Under the pieces are notes generated by a model. It was not told the origin of the DNA. It worked only from the letters and a program-made list of their open reading frames with translations, and did no database searches. Positions 1-8,339 of a DNA stretch of 64,000 bases are shown here, piece by piece; position 1 is the stretch's first letter; each line of letters opens with the position of its first letter. The DNA is from Streptomyces sp. SAT1. GTDB lineage: Bacteria > Actinomycetota > Actinomycetes > Streptomycetales > Streptomycetaceae. The stretch is taken from NCBI RefSeq assembly GCF_001654495.1, contig NZ_CP015849.1, positions 2,889,501-2,953,500 on the forward strand. Reading direction: 5' to 3'. The position numbers and the translations under genes are program-made.

Positions 1-556
1 GGTACGCCTTGACCGCCTTGCCCGCCGGACTCCCGCCGCGCGGGCCGAGCCAGTCCACCCGCACCCACAGCAGCACGTCCCCGGACCGCTCCAGCCGCCC
101 GAGCCAGGCGGCCTTGAGCCGCAGCCCCGCCCCGGCGCCCGCCAGGAGCATGCCGCCCGCCGCCGGCAGGGCGAAGGAGCAGCCGAGCGCGGCCGCGAAC
201 GCCGCCAGCAGCCACCAGCGGTGCCCGCGGCGCCAGGCGCGGGCACTGACCGCCCGGTCCTGGAGCACGTCGTGCCGTCCGGCGCGGGCGGCCGAGCGGG
301 CGAGGCCGGTGTAGCGGCGGCGCCGGACGCAGGCGACGACGGCCGCGGCCACCAGGAACAGCGCGGCGCCCGCGAGGACGCCGATCCGCCGCCCGGTCAG
401 CCCCGGCACCAGCACTCCCGCTCCCGCCGCGACCACCCCGAGCCACCACATCGGCGCCGCCCCGGCCCGTACGACGACGGCCACCCGGGCCAGTCCCCTG
501 CCTCCGCGATTGCCCCCACGGTTGCCTCCACGGTCCTCGCGCGTTCCGCGTGCCAC
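1..556 (-). CDS. Membrane protein of unknown function, 3' end outside window
   Basis: This is a minus-strand reading frame cut by the left window edge; about 185 residues are visible. I start it at the GTG at 554-556 because a strong GGAGGAGG ribosome site lies just upstream. After a Gly/Arg/Asn-rich start (GNRGGNRGG) come two hydrophobic segments, one running from MWWLGVVAAGAGVLV through GVLAGAALFLVAAAVVA. A basic stretch (VRRRRYTGLARSAARAG) follows, then another apolar segment (WWLLAAFAAALGCSFAL). I do not recognise a family. The next gene upstream, the RpiR-type regulator, points the same way and ends about 110 bases before this start, so co-transcription is possible. Confidence 0.65.
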   Translation of the reverse strand, partial: MARGTREDRGGNRGGNRGGRGLARVAVVVRAGAAPMWWLGVVAAGAGVLVPGLTGRRIGVLAGAALFLVAAAVVACVRRRRYTGLARSAARAGRHDVLQDRAVSARAWRRGHRWWLLAAFAAALGCSFALPAAGGMLLAGAGAGLRLKAAWLGRLERSGDVLLWVRVDWLGPRGGSPAGKAVKAY

Positions 557-665
557 GTGCTGCCTCCTCCGCTTCCCGGCACACTGCTGTCCGTCCGGGC
601 GGGAGGCTAGCGAGCGTTCGTGAGACGAGTCTGAGAGCGCGTCCGAGTGCCGTCCGGCCCTCGGA

Positions 666-1508
666 TCAGTCCTCGAAGAGGCCGCGCGCCGCCGCCTTCG
701 CATCGAACTCCTCCAGGCGTGCCTGCGCGTCGGGCAGGTCGTCGCACATGGCCTCCAGGAGCACCCGGCCCAGCAGCATCGGCGCACAGGCGGTGTCGAA
801 GGCGAGCCCGGTGCCGACGGCGGCGGGCAGCAGCAGGTCGCTGTGGCGGGCGACCGGGGCGAACGCCGAGTCGGCGACGGTGACGACGGCCAGCCCGGCC
901 TCCTTGGCGTGGGCGAGGGTGTCCACCACCTCCCGCGGATGGCGCGGCAGCGCGAAGCACAGCAGCGCCGACGCCCCGGCCCGTACGGCGCCGTCGATAC
1001 GGTCCTCGATCATCGATCCGCCCTCGTGGAGCAGCCGTACGTCCGGGTGCACCTTGGCCGCGAAGTACGCGAAGCCGTACGCCTGGGAGGCCGCGGCGCG
1101 CAGGCCGAGGACGGGCAGCGGGCGCGAGGCGGCGAGCAGGCGCCCGGCCTCCCGCACCGGGCCCGGATCGGCCAGCGCCTCGGCCAGGTGCCGCAGGTTC
1201 TCGATCTCCGCCTCGACGGCCTGCTGGTACTCGTTGGCCGACTCCGCGCGCGCCACCGGCTCGGCGGGCGCGACCTCGCGCAGATGGCGGCGCAGCGCCG
1301 GGTAGCCGTCGAAGCCGAGGGCGACCGCGAAGCGGGTGACCGACGGCTGGCTGACCCCGGCCAGTTCGGCCAGCTCGACGCTGGACAGGAACGGCACGTC
1401 GGCGGCGCGCCGCACCATGCTGTGCGCGATGCGCCGCTGGGTCGGTGTCAGCCGGTGCCCTTCGAAGAGCGCCTGCAACCGCGCGGCAGGACTCTCGGTC
1501 ACGCTCAT
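666..1508 (-). CDS. MurR/RpiR family transcriptional regulator with SIS domain
   Basis: The protein has 280 residues, typical of the family. Residues 1-80 form the RpiR winged helix-turn-helix (LTPTQRRIAHSMV, then ELAELAGVSQPSVTRFAVALGFDGYPALRRHLR). Residues 115-270 form a SIS sugar-phosphate binding domain (AASRPLPVLGLRAAASQAYGFAYFAAK, then GASALLCFALPRHPREVVDTLAHAKEAGLAVVTVAD). Family members sense phosphosugars or amino-sugar phosphates and repress or activate sugar or cell-wall recycling genes. The ATG start at 1508 has a GGAGGGGG ribosome site. No sugar gene lies next to it, so the ligand and regulon cannot be inferred from context. An AGTTC/GAACT inverted repeat about 55 bases upstream may be its own operator. 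Confidence 0.88.
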   Translation of the reverse strand: MSVTESPAARLQALFEGHRLTPTQRRIAHSMVRRAADVPFLSSVELAELAGVSQPSVTRFAVALGFDGYPALRRHLREVAPAEPVARAESANEYQQAVEAEIENLRHLAEALADPGPVREAGRLLAASRPLPVLGLRAAASQAYGFAYFAAKVHPDVRLLHEGGSMIEDRIDGAVRAGASALLCFALPRHPREVVDTLAHAKEAGLAVVTVADSAFAPVARHSDLLLPAAVGTGLAFDTACAPMLLGRVLLEAMCDDLPDAQARLEEFDAKAAARGLFED

Positions 1509-1860
1509 GACGTGCTCCCCCTCCAGAAGTCGTCGACGCCCCGGGAGAGTACTCCCCGACCAGTTCCTATTCAGACACCAAGAACTCTGCATGACCCCAT
1601 ACAGACGAGGCAAGGGAACCGCCAAGTGTCGCCCTATCGGCACGGAACGCGACCGTCGGCGTGCTAATCGTGACCGTACGCGGTGCACGCGACCCCTGTG
1701 CCCGCGCTCCGGCCCCCACCCGGGGCCGAGGTGACGGCCGCCGCCGTCGGTGCGCCCGCCGCAGCCGCAGTCCGGGTGGCACCGGCGGCGGACGGCCCCC
1801 GGACGGGGCGGGGGGTTAGCACCAGTGCGGGCGGGCGGGCGGCTCTCTAGCCTGGTGCGC
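1509..1860. other. Divergent intergenic region with possible RpiR operator and a leaderless promoter
   Basis: This 350-base gap separates the minus-strand regulator from the plus-strand gene at 1861. An inverted repeat AGTTC (1562-1566) and GAACT (1582-1586) lies upstream of the regulator start and could be an autoregulatory operator. On the plus strand a TAGCCT hexamer at 1848-1853 is 7 bases before the ATG at 1861, where no ribosome site is seen. This fits a -10 element feeding a leaderless transcript. No -35 is convincing. The rest is GC-rich with no gene-like codon pattern. Confidence 0.4.
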
Positions 1861-2289
1861 ATGAGCGGAATGGACGCGCGGGACACCGACCTCAAGAAGG
1901 AACTCGACGCCACCTTGCAGGCTCGCAGGGAGCTGGGTTCGGAGTACGAGTCGGAGCTGGTCGACTCGTTCCTGGAGAAGGTCGACCAGCGCATCGACGG
2001 CGCCGTCGAGCGGCGGATGCGGCGCCATGTGGCCGAGCAGCAGATGGCGGCGACCCGCGGCGCCCGCTCGCCCCGGCCCACGGACTCCTTCGGCGAGCGG
2101 TTCGGCTTCGGGATCGTCTCGCTGGTGCTGGCCGTGCCGCTCTCCGCGATCGGCGGCGGGCTCGCCCATCTGCCCGGCCTGATCGCCGCCTGGGCCGGGA
2201 TCGTCGGCGTCAACGCCGTGCAGGCGGCCCGGACCAATCCGGACCTGTTCCGGCGGCGCCGGCCCTCCTCGGACGACTGGAGCGACTGA
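1861..2289 (+). CDS. Small membrane protein with coiled-coil N terminus, function unknown
   Basis: The protein has 142 residues. Residues 1-75 are highly charged and probably helical (DLKKELDATLQARRELG, then DSFLEKVDQRIDGAVERRMRRHV). Two hydrophobic stretches follow at about 83-105 (FGIVSLVLAVPLSAIGGGLA) and 108-125 (LPGLIAAWAGIVGVNAVQAA), and the tail is short and basic. It resembles the uncharacterised integral membrane proteins common in Streptomyces. I chose the ATG at 1861. A second ATG at 1870 is the alternative. The lack of a Shine-Dalgarno and a -10-like hexamer 7 bases upstream suggest a leaderless message. Confidence 0.75.
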   Translation: MSGMDARDTDLKKELDATLQARRELGSEYESELVDSFLEKVDQRIDGAVERRMRRHVAEQQMAATRGARSPRPTDSFGERFGFGIVSLVLAVPLSAIGGGLAHLPGLIAAWAGIVGVNAVQAARTNPDLFRRRRPSSDDWSD

Positions 2290-2716
2290 CCGGCCGACCG
2301 GCCGGGACCCCTGAGCGAGGGGAGCCCTCGGCAGGCGCCGTACGGGGCACGCCGTACGGCGCGAGAGGTGTGCGCGGGGACCGCCGCACCCCCAGCACTG
2401 GGGGGCGGGACGACGGCGGTCCCCGCGAGGGACGCGGGCCGGGTCAGGCCGGGCCCCGCGTCCTGGGCGTCCGTGGAGGTCCGGGAGCCGCTCCGGTTGT
2501 CCTTGACGCCGCTCGGTCGCCGGCCAGGAGGAGAGGTCCGGGGCGTGAATCCCGGGGGGCTCCGCCTCCCTGCCGACGACCACCACTGTGGCGGACGCGT
2601 GTTAAGCGGGTGCTGCGGGCACGTGACACGCGCGTACCACTTGTACGACAGGTGCTCGGCCGCAGGTCACCGCGTGTTCCCGCAGCGCGCGGCGGACACC
2701 GGGCGGCGGCCGGGCG
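2290..2716. other. Intergenic region with a strong hairpin
   Basis: This is a 427-base gap between the small membrane protein and the 3' end of the convergent CBS gene. An 11-bp perfect inverted repeat GCGCCGTACGG (2335-2345) and CCGTACGGCGC (2352-2362) with a 6-base loop can terminate the plus-strand gene, although no T tract follows. From 2400 to 2716 I see no gene with convincing codon usage, no tRNA and no riboswitch consensus. Confidence 0.5.
2335..2362. terminator. Hairpin after the small membrane protein gene
   Basis: The 11-bp stem GCGCCGTACGG/CCGTACGGCGC with loop GGCACG lies 45 bases after the stop codon. It has no U tract, as is common for Streptomyces terminators. Confidence 0.5.
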
Positions 2717-4108
2717 CTACTGCTTGCCGCCCTTGGCCAGGAAGGCGAGCAGGTCCTGCCGGCTGACCACACCGGTCGGCTTGCCCTCCACCAGCACGAT
2801 GGCCGCGTCGGCGGTGCCGAGCACGGTCATGAGGTCGGCCACCGGCTCACCGGAGCCGACCTGCGGCAGCGGGGCGCACAGGTGCTTCTCCAGCGGGTCC
2901 TCCAGCGAGGCCCGCTGGGTGAACAGCGCGTCCAGCAGCTCCCGTTCGACCACGGAGCCGACCACCTCGGCGGCCATGACGTCGGGGTGGCCCGCGCCCG
3001 GCTTCACGACGGGCATCTGCGAGACGCCGTACTCGCGCAGCACCTCGATGGCCTGGCCGACGGTCTCGTCCGGGTGCATGTGGACCAGCGAGGGGATGGT
3101 GCCGCCCGCCTTGTCCTCCAGCACGTCGCCGACGCGGGCGCTGGGGCCCTCGTCCTCCAGGAAGCCGTAGTCGGCCATCCACTCGTCGTTGAAGATCTTC
3201 GAGAGGTACCCGCGCCCGCTGTCCGGCAGCAGCACCACGACGACGTCGTCCGGGCCGAGCCGCTCGGCCACCTCCAGGGCCGCGACGACCGCCATGCCGC
3301 AGGAGCCGCCGACCAGCAGGCCCTCCTCCTTGGCGAGGCGGCGGGTCATCTGGAAGGAGTCCTTGTCGGAGACGGCGACGATCTCGTCGGCGACGTCCCG
3401 GTCGTAGGCGGTGGGCCAGAAGTCCTCGCCGACGCCCTCGACCAGGTACGGCCGCCCGGAGCCGCCGGAGTAGACCGAGCCCTCGGGGTCGGCGCCGACG
3501 ACCTTGACCCGGCCGTCGCTGGCGTCCTTCAGATAGCGGCCGGTACCGGAGATGGTGCCGCCGGTGCCGACGCCCGCCACGAAGTGGGTGATCCGGCCCT
3601 CGGTCTGCTCCCACAGCTCGGGGCCGGTGGAGTGATAGTGCGAGAGCGGGTTGTTGGGGTTGGAGTACTGGTCGGGCTTCCAGGCGCCGGGGGTCTCACG
3701 CACGAGGCGGTCGGAGACGTTGTAGTAGGAGTCCGGGTGCTCCGGTGCCACGGCGGTCGGGCACACCACGACCTCCGCGCCGTACGCGCGCAGCACGTTG
3801 ATCTTGTCGGTGGAGACCTTGTCCGGGCAGACGAAGATGCACTTGTAGCCCTTCTGCTGGGCCACGATCGCCAGGCCGACCCCGGTGTTCCCGCTGGTCG
3901 GCTCGACGATGGTGCCGCCGGGCCGCAGTTCGCCGCTCCGCTCGGCGGCCTCGATCATGCGCAGCGCGATGCGGTCCTTCACCGAGCCGCCCGGGTTGAA
4001 GTACTCGACCTTGGCCAGGACGGTCGCCTTGATGCCCTTGGTGACGCTGTTGAGCCGTACCAGCGGGGTGTTGCCGACGAGGCTGATCATCGAGTCGTGG
4101 AATTGCAC
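2717..4108 (-). CDS. cbs: Cystathionine beta-synthase
   Basis: This PLP enzyme condenses serine and homocysteine to cystathionine in transsulfuration. The 463-residue length fits the actinobacterial form, with a catalytic domain plus a CBS-pair regulatory tail. Residues 1-320 are the fold-type II catalytic domain: the lysine motif GGSVKDRIA, the asparagine loop EPTSGNTGVGLAI, the glycine loop GVGTGGTISGTGRYLK, and GGSCG near residue 285. Two CBS motifs follow from about residue 335 (SLVHMHPDETVGQAIEVLREYGVSQMPVV, then PTGVVSRQDLLAFL). The start is GTG at 4108, with GGAGA six bases upstream; it gives the conserved QFHDSMISLVGNTPLVRL beginning. A cysteine synthase reading is less likely because of the C-terminal CBS pair. 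Confidence 0.93.
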   Translation of the reverse strand: MQFHDSMISLVGNTPLVRLNSVTKGIKATVLAKVEYFNPGGSVKDRIALRMIEAAERSGELRPGGTIVEPTSGNTGVGLAIVAQQKGYKCIFVCPDKVSTDKINVLRAYGAEVVVCPTAVAPEHPDSYYNVSDRLVRETPGAWKPDQYSNPNNPLSHYHSTGPELWEQTEGRITHFVAGVGTGGTISGTGRYLKDASDGRVKVVGADPEGSVYSGGSGRPYLVEGVGEDFWPTAYDRDVADEIVAVSDKDSFQMTRRLAKEEGLLVGGSCGMAVVAALEVAERLGPDDVVVVLLPDSGRGYLSKIFNDEWMADYGFLEDEGPSARVGDVLEDKAGGTIPSLVHMHPDETVGQAIEVLREYGVSQMPVVKPGAGHPDVMAAEVVGSVVERELLDALFTQRASLEDPLEKHLCAPLPQVGSGEPVADLMTVLGTADAAIVLVEGKPTGVVSRQDLLAFLAKGGKQ

Positions 4109-4263
4109 CGTTGTCTCCGGTCGCTGCACAGATGGGTCGGGGTGTGCCGCCAGCCTAAGGCCCGGGGACCGCCCGCGACGGGCGTTCACTCCTCGTCGCG
4201 ATTGGACGACGGTCGGTACGGGGCAAGGACTGGGTGGACGGCTATGCGGGAGGTGGCGGCGGC

Positions 4264-5289
4264 ATGACGAGCATGTCGAGGGCGCGGGTGGCCCGGCGGA
4301 TCGCGGCCGGCGCGGCGTACGGCGGCGGGGGGCTCGGGCTGGCCGGCGCCGCCGCGCTCGGGCTGCTGGTGGCCGAGGCGCAGCTGGCCAGACGCCAGGT
4401 GGCGGGCGGCACGGACCACCATGTACCGGCCGCGGCCGGGCTGTACGGCAGGGAGTACGAGGCGCCCGGCCAGGAGCCGCTGCTGCTGGCCATGGCCGGG
4501 GACTCCACGGCGGCGGGGCAGGGCGTGCACCGGGCGGGCCAGACGCCGGGCGCGCTGCTGGCGTCCGGACTCGCCGCGGTCGCCGAGCGTCCGGTGCGGC
4601 TGCGCAACGTGGCGGTGCCCGGCGCCCGTTCGGACGATCTGGACCGGCAGGTGGCGCTGGTGCTGGCCGAGCCCGACCAGGTCCCCGACATCTGCGTGAT
4701 CATGATCGGCGCCAACGACGTGACCCACCGGATGCCGCCGACGCGCTCGGTGCGCCATCTGTCGGCGGCGGTGCGGCTGCTGCGGACGGCCGGTGCCGAG
4801 GTGGTGGTGGGCACCTGCCCCGACCTGGGCACGATCGAGCCGGTGCAGCAGCCGCTGCGGTGGCTGGCCCGCCGCGCCTCCCGGCAGCTCGCGGCGGCGC
4901 AGACGATCGGGGTGGTGGAGCAGGGGGGCCGCACGGTGTCCCTGGGCGATCTGCTGGGGCCGGAGTTCGCGGCCAACCCGCGCGAGCTGTTCGGTCCCGA
5001 CAACTACCACCCGTCCGCCGAGGGGTACGCCACGGCGGCGATGGCGGTGCTGCCGACGGTGTGCGCGGCGCTGGGCCTGTGGCCGGCGGAGGAGGAGCGG
5101 CCGGACGTGTCGCGGCGCGAGGGGTTCCTGCCGGTGGCGCGGGCGGCGGCGGAGGCGGCGTCCGAGGCGGGTACGGAGGTGACGGCGGCGATGCCGACCG
5201 GGCCGCGCGGCCCGTGGGCGCTGCTCAAGCGGCGCCGCAGGCGGCGGGTGCCCGAGCCGCAGCCGGACCAGATCACCCCCTCGCCCTGA
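4264..5289 (+). CDS. SGNH/GDSL-type hydrolase, membrane anchored
   Basis: The 341-residue protein has a hydrophobic N-terminal segment at about 15-45 (AAGAAYGGGGLGLAGAAALGLLV) that is either a signal or an anchor. An SGNH esterase domain follows. Block I is AMAGDSTAAGQG with the nucleophile serine, block III is MIGANDVTHRM, and block V is DNYHPSAEGY with the catalytic Asp and His. All catalytic residues are present, so an esterase or lipase activity outside the membrane is likely, but the substrate is unknown. The Arg-rich C terminus (LKRRRRRRVPEP) is unusual. The ATG at 4264 follows GGGAGG. It diverges from the cystathionine beta-synthase gene. Confidence 0.87.
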   Translation: MTSMSRARVARRIAAGAAYGGGGLGLAGAAALGLLVAEAQLARRQVAGGTDHHVPAAAGLYGREYEAPGQEPLLLAMAGDSTAAGQGVHRAGQTPGALLASGLAAVAERPVRLRNVAVPGARSDDLDRQVALVLAEPDQVPDICVIMIGANDVTHRMPPTRSVRHLSAAVRLLRTAGAEVVVGTCPDLGTIEPVQQPLRWLARRASRQLAAAQTIGVVEQGGRTVSLGDLLGPEFAANPRELFGPDNYHPSAEGYATAAMAVLPTVCAALGLWPAEEERPDVSRREGFLPVARAAAEAASEAGTEVTAAMPTGPRGPWALLKRRRRRRVPEPQPDQITPSP

Positions 5290-5322
5290 CACCGCCCCCA
5301 CCCCCTCGCCCTGACACCGCCC
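5275..5322. repeat. Direct repeat of 23 bp at the 3' end of the SGNH gene
   Basis: Two identical 23-bp copies (5275-5297 and 5300-5322), each ACCCCC followed by TCGCCCTGACACCGCCC, occur with a 25-base period. The first copy contains the stop codon of the hydrolase gene, so the repeat duplicates the end of the coding sequence into the downstream gap. Confidence 0.8.
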
Positions 5323-5354
5323 GCGGCGGCCCGGCGGCGGCCCGCCCCGGCGGG

Positions 5355-5372
5355 CCAAGCAAGCGCTTAGAA
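5355..5372. promoter_or_regulatory. Possible TetR-type operator upstream of the thiolase gene
   Basis: The sequence CCAAGCAAGCGCTTAGAA contains the palindromic core AAGCGCTT (5361-5368) and lies about 100 bases before the thiolase start. It is partly like the KstR2-type consensus AnCAAGnnCTTGnT, which I know from actinobacterial lipid and cholesterol genes, but one half is degenerate. The assignment is tentative. Confidence 0.35.
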
Positions 5373-5471
5373 AACTGCGGCCAGGGTCACACCGCGATCC
5401 CCGTGACCCGGGCCATACGGACCGGTAACTTCCCATCCAGCCCTGCCCGCCCTCCCCCTCGTGGAGCCGTG

Positions 5472-6692
5472 ATGCCCGAAGCCGTCATCGTCTCGACCGC
5501 CCGCTCCCCCATCGGCCGCGCCGGCAAGGGGTCCCTCAAGGACCTGCGCCCCGACGACCTGACCGCGACGATCGTCCAGGCGGCACTGGCCAAGATCCCC
5601 GAGCTGGACCCGCGGGACATCGACGACCTGATGCTCGGCTGCGGACTCCCGGGCGGCGAGCAGGGCCACAACCTCGGCCGGATCGTCGCCGTGCAGATGG
5701 GCATGGACCACCTGCCGGGCTGCACGATCACCCGCTACTGCTCCTCCTCGCTGCAGACCTCCCGGATGGCGCTGCACGCCATCAAGGCGGGCGAGGGCGA
5801 CGTCTTCGTCTCGGCCGGTGTCGAGATGGTCTCCCGCTTCGGCAAGGGCAGCTCCGACGGCCTGCCGGACACGCACAACCCGCTCTTCGCCGAGGCCGAG
5901 GCCCGTACCGCCGCCGTGGCGGAGTCCGAGGGCTCCACCTGGCACGACCCGCGCGAGGACGGCCTGCTCCCGGACGCCTACATCGCGATGGGCCAGACCG
6001 CCGAGAACCTGGCCCGCGCCAAAGGCGTCACCCGCCAGGACATGGACGAGTTCGGCGTGCGCTCGCAGAACCTCGCCGAGGAGGCCGTCAAGAACGGCTT
6101 CTGGGCGCGGGAGATCACGCCGGTGACGCTGCCCGACGGCACCGTGGTCAGCAAGGACGACGGCCCGCGCGCCGGGGTCACCATGGAGGGCGTGTCCGGC
6201 CTCAAGCCGGTCTTCCGCCCCGACGGCCTGGTCACCGCGGGCAACTGCTGCCCGCTCAACGACGGCGCCGCCGCGCTGGTCATCATGTCCGACACCAAGG
6301 CCCGCGAGCTGGGCCTGACCCCGCTCGCCCGGATCGTCTCCACCGGGGTGTCCGCCCTGTCCCCGGAGATCATGGGCCTCGGTCCGGTGGAGGCGAGCAA
6401 GCAGGCGCTGAGCCGGGCCGGCCTCACCGTCGGCGACATCGACCTGGTGGAGATCAACGAGGCGTTCGCCGCCCAGGTGATCCCCTCCTACCGCGACCTC
6501 GGCATCGACCTGGACCGGCTGAACGTCAACGGCGGCGCCATCGCGGTCGGCCACCCCTTCGGCATGACCGGCGCGCGCATCACCGGCACGCTGATCAACT
6601 CGCTCCAGTTCCACGACAAGCAGTTCGGCCTGGAGACGATGTGCGTGGGCGGCGGCCAGGGCATGGCGATGGTCGTCGAACGCCTCAGCTGA
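5472..6692 (+). CDS. Acetyl-CoA C-acetyltransferase (thiolase)
   Basis: The protein has 406 residues, normal for thiolases. It condenses or cleaves acyl-CoA in fatty acid degradation or acetoacetyl-CoA formation. The N-terminal half starts with AVIVSTARSPIGRAGKGSL. The active-site cysteine lies in TITRYCSSSLQTSRMAL near residue 93. The second signature is NEAFAAQVIPSYRDL, and NVNGGAIAVGHPFGMTGAR carries the active-site His. The C-terminal cysteine signature is METMCVGGGQGMAMV-like, written here LETMCVGGGQG. All catalytic residues are present. The ATG at 5472 gives the usual MPEAVIVST start. It may be controlled through the CAAGCGCTTA site upstream, and a strong hairpin follows the gene. Confidence 0.93.
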   Translation: MPEAVIVSTARSPIGRAGKGSLKDLRPDDLTATIVQAALAKIPELDPRDIDDLMLGCGLPGGEQGHNLGRIVAVQMGMDHLPGCTITRYCSSSLQTSRMALHAIKAGEGDVFVSAGVEMVSRFGKGSSDGLPDTHNPLFAEAEARTAAVAESEGSTWHDPREDGLLPDAYIAMGQTAENLARAKGVTRQDMDEFGVRSQNLAEEAVKNGFWAREITPVTLPDGTVVSKDDGPRAGVTMEGVSGLKPVFRPDGLVTAGNCCPLNDGAAALVIMSDTKARELGLTPLARIVSTGVSALSPEIMGLGPVEASKQALSRAGLTVGDIDLVEINEAFAAQVIPSYRDLGIDLDRLNVNGGAIAVGHPFGMTGARITGTLINSLQFHDKQFGLETMCVGGGQGMAMVVERLS

Positions 6693-6762
6693 CCCTCGCG
6701 CCCCGCGCGCCCCACCAGTTGAGGCACCGTCAGTGCCCGGCGCGGCACCCAGCGTGAACGAG

Positions 6763-6799
6763 CGGCCCGGAATCCGGAAAACCCCTGGATTCCGGGCCG
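6763..6799. terminator. Rho-independent terminator after the thiolase gene
   Basis: A 13-bp perfect stem, CGGCCCGGAATCC (6763-6775) and GGATTCCGGGCCG (6787-6799), closes an 11-base loop about 70 bases after the thiolase stop. A short T-rich stretch (TTCTGT) follows. Confidence 0.8.
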
Positions 6800-6936
6800 T
6801 TCTGTGATCCAATCTCCCCCAGAGTGTGACCTATCTCCCTCGGGGAGGAGATCTCCGCAGGTCAGCGATAGCCCCACAGGGGGCGCAAGCGCCTCTCACG
6901 CCACATTCCTGTCCGTTTCGTGACGTTACGCACTGA

Positions 6937-6963
6937 CAGCTTGATAGTCCACCCTTCAAGCTG
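6937..6963. promoter_or_regulatory. 8-bp inverted repeat upstream of the gene at 7007
   Basis: CAGCTTGA (6937-6944) and TCAAGCTG (6956-6963) form perfect 8-bp arms with an 11-base spacer, 44 bases before the GTG start. A TAGGAA hexamer at 6967-6972 just after it could be a -10. The arrangement looks like an operator over a promoter. The regulator is unknown. Together with the terminator at 6763 this accounts for the 314-base gap. Confidence 0.4.
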
Positions 6964-7006
6964 ATGTAGGAAGTCGGGGGTCGACCTTGAACCCGGGAGT
7001 ACGTCA

Positions 7007-7834
7007 GTGAGCGCCATGCCCATCGCCCTGCTGCTCACCACGGCCGCCACCGGCGCCGTGGGCGTCGCCGTCCTGCGCACCCTCTTCGCCCTGCGCCGCC
7101 AGGTCACGGCTCTGGAGCGGCAGCTCGCCGAGAACCACGCCGCCACCGCGCGCGCCCTGCTGCCCGCCGCCCGCGGCCACGCGGACGCCGAGCAGATACG
7201 CACCGCCGTCGTGCAGGCACTGGCCGAGGAGCGGGAGCGCGAACTGGCCGAGGCGCGCGCCTTCTGGGCCGCCCAGGAGGCCCGGGACGCGGCCGACACG
7301 CCCTCCCTGCTCGGACTGCCCGACAGCGAGCTGTTCCTGCCGCGCCAGGCCGATCTGGCCGGTCTCGAACACCTGGAGCCGGTGACCGAGTCCGGCGCGG
7401 AGGCCGACGAGTTCTCCGGTCTGCCCGGCAAGGACACCGCGGGCGGCGCCGCCGGCGACTCCCCCGAACTGGCCGCGGCCCGCCGCCGCCATCCCTCGCA
7501 CCCGGACTTCACCCCGCACCCGTCCCCGGTCGTGGGCGACCACGAGCGCACCGTCGCCGCGCTGGAGGAACTGGCCGACGCCCGGGTGGCGCTGGCCGAT
7601 GTGCGGCCCGGCCCGCTGGGCACCCTCGACGTGTACGTCTTCTCCGACGGCACGACCCTGTGCATGACCCCGGGCCACCGCGAGACCGCCGAACGGCTGG
7701 CCGCGGCCCTGCACGCGGGCGAGACCCCGGTGCTGCTGGGCGGTTCGGGCGTGTCCGGCGCCTACACCCTGACCTTCGCCTGCGGCGAGGAGAACGTGTA
7801 CATCCTGGCGGACCGCGTCATCGCCTCGCTCTGA
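7007..7834 (+). CDS. Conserved membrane-anchored protein, function unknown
   Basis: The 275-residue protein has an N-terminal membrane segment at residues 4-26 (PIALLLTTAATGAVGVAVLRTLF). A helical region rich in Ala, Glu and Arg (residues 30-95) is probably a coiled coil. A disordered Pro/Gly/Asp-rich middle follows (about 100-180). The last 90 residues look like a small folded domain (LDVYVFSDGTTLCMTPGHRETAERLAAAL, then YTLTFACGEENVYILADRVIASL). I do not recognise a catalytic motif. The GTG start at 7007 follows GGGAG. The topology suggests a cytoplasmic C-terminal domain tethered to the membrane. Confidence 0.75.
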   Translation: MSAMPIALLLTTAATGAVGVAVLRTLFALRRQVTALERQLAENHAATARALLPAARGHADAEQIRTAVVQALAEERERELAEARAFWAAQEARDAADTPSLLGLPDSELFLPRQADLAGLEHLEPVTESGAEADEFSGLPGKDTAGGAAGDSPELAAARRRHPSHPDFTPHPSPVVGDHERTVAALEELADARVALADVRPGPLGTLDVYVFSDGTTLCMTPGHRETAERLAAALHAGETPVLLGGSGVSGAYTLTFACGEENVYILADRVIASL

Positions 7835-7930
7835 CCCTCCGGTCCGGGCCCGCGCCCCGGCTCTTGGGTCCGGGCCCGCTCAGGCCCGTCGGCCGACCCG
7901 GCGTACAGGCCGCTTCCCGCGCGCGGGCGC

Positions 7931-8242
7931 TCACACGCCCGCGCGTTTCTGCGCCTCCTCCACCAGCCGTACCGCCTCCTCGACCTCGGCGTCGGTGGTG
8001 AGGACGAGCGCGAGGTCGTGTCCGGCGACGGTGATCTGGTCCGCGGCGGCGAACATCCCGGCGTCGGGCATCTCGCGCGGTTCGGCCGCGGGGTCCTCCA
8101 GCAACTGCGCCCGCCGGGACAGCTCCCGGGCCAGCCCCAGCGCCTCGGTGGCGCCCGCCCGTTGCAGCCGGCTCTGCGGCGCCGCCCTCAGACGGTCGGC
8201 GAAGTGATCCACTGCCCGGGTCAGAGATGTCGTGTCAACCAC
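7931..8242 (-). CDS. Small conserved protein of unknown function
   Basis: The 103-residue protein is strongly helical in composition. Its first 50 residues are Arg- and Ala-rich (LTRAVDHFADRLRAAPQSRL, then GLARELSRRAQLLED), followed by a hydrophobic strand region (DQITVAGHDLALVLTTDAEVEEAVRLVEEAQ). There is no signal peptide and no motif that I can name. The start is GTG at 8242. It converges on the gene at 7007-7834 and diverges from the DUF4287 gene, so it is its own unit. Confidence 0.65.
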   Translation of the reverse strand: MVDTTSLTRAVDHFADRLRAAPQSRLQRAGATEALGLARELSRRAQLLEDPAAEPREMPDAGMFAAADQITVAGHDLALVLTTDAEVEEAVRLVEEAQKRAGV

Positions 8243-8339
8243 GCCGCGAGACTACGCGTCGTCCCCGGACTGTTGCCAACGCGCCGACGCTCAGGCACGG
8301 TGACGTGAAGGACCGGCTTCACAGCGTCCGGAGGCGCCG

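Noticed and set aside
2368..3170. Possible genes in the gap before cystathionine beta-synthase
   Set aside because: The two plus-strand frames overlap the CBS coding end, lack ribosome sites and look like shadows.
2882..4267. 461-codon plus-strand frame opposite cystathionine beta-synthase
   Set aside because: The minus strand encodes a full, motif-complete enzyme here, and the plus frame is rich in Gly, Val, Asp and Arg without motifs.
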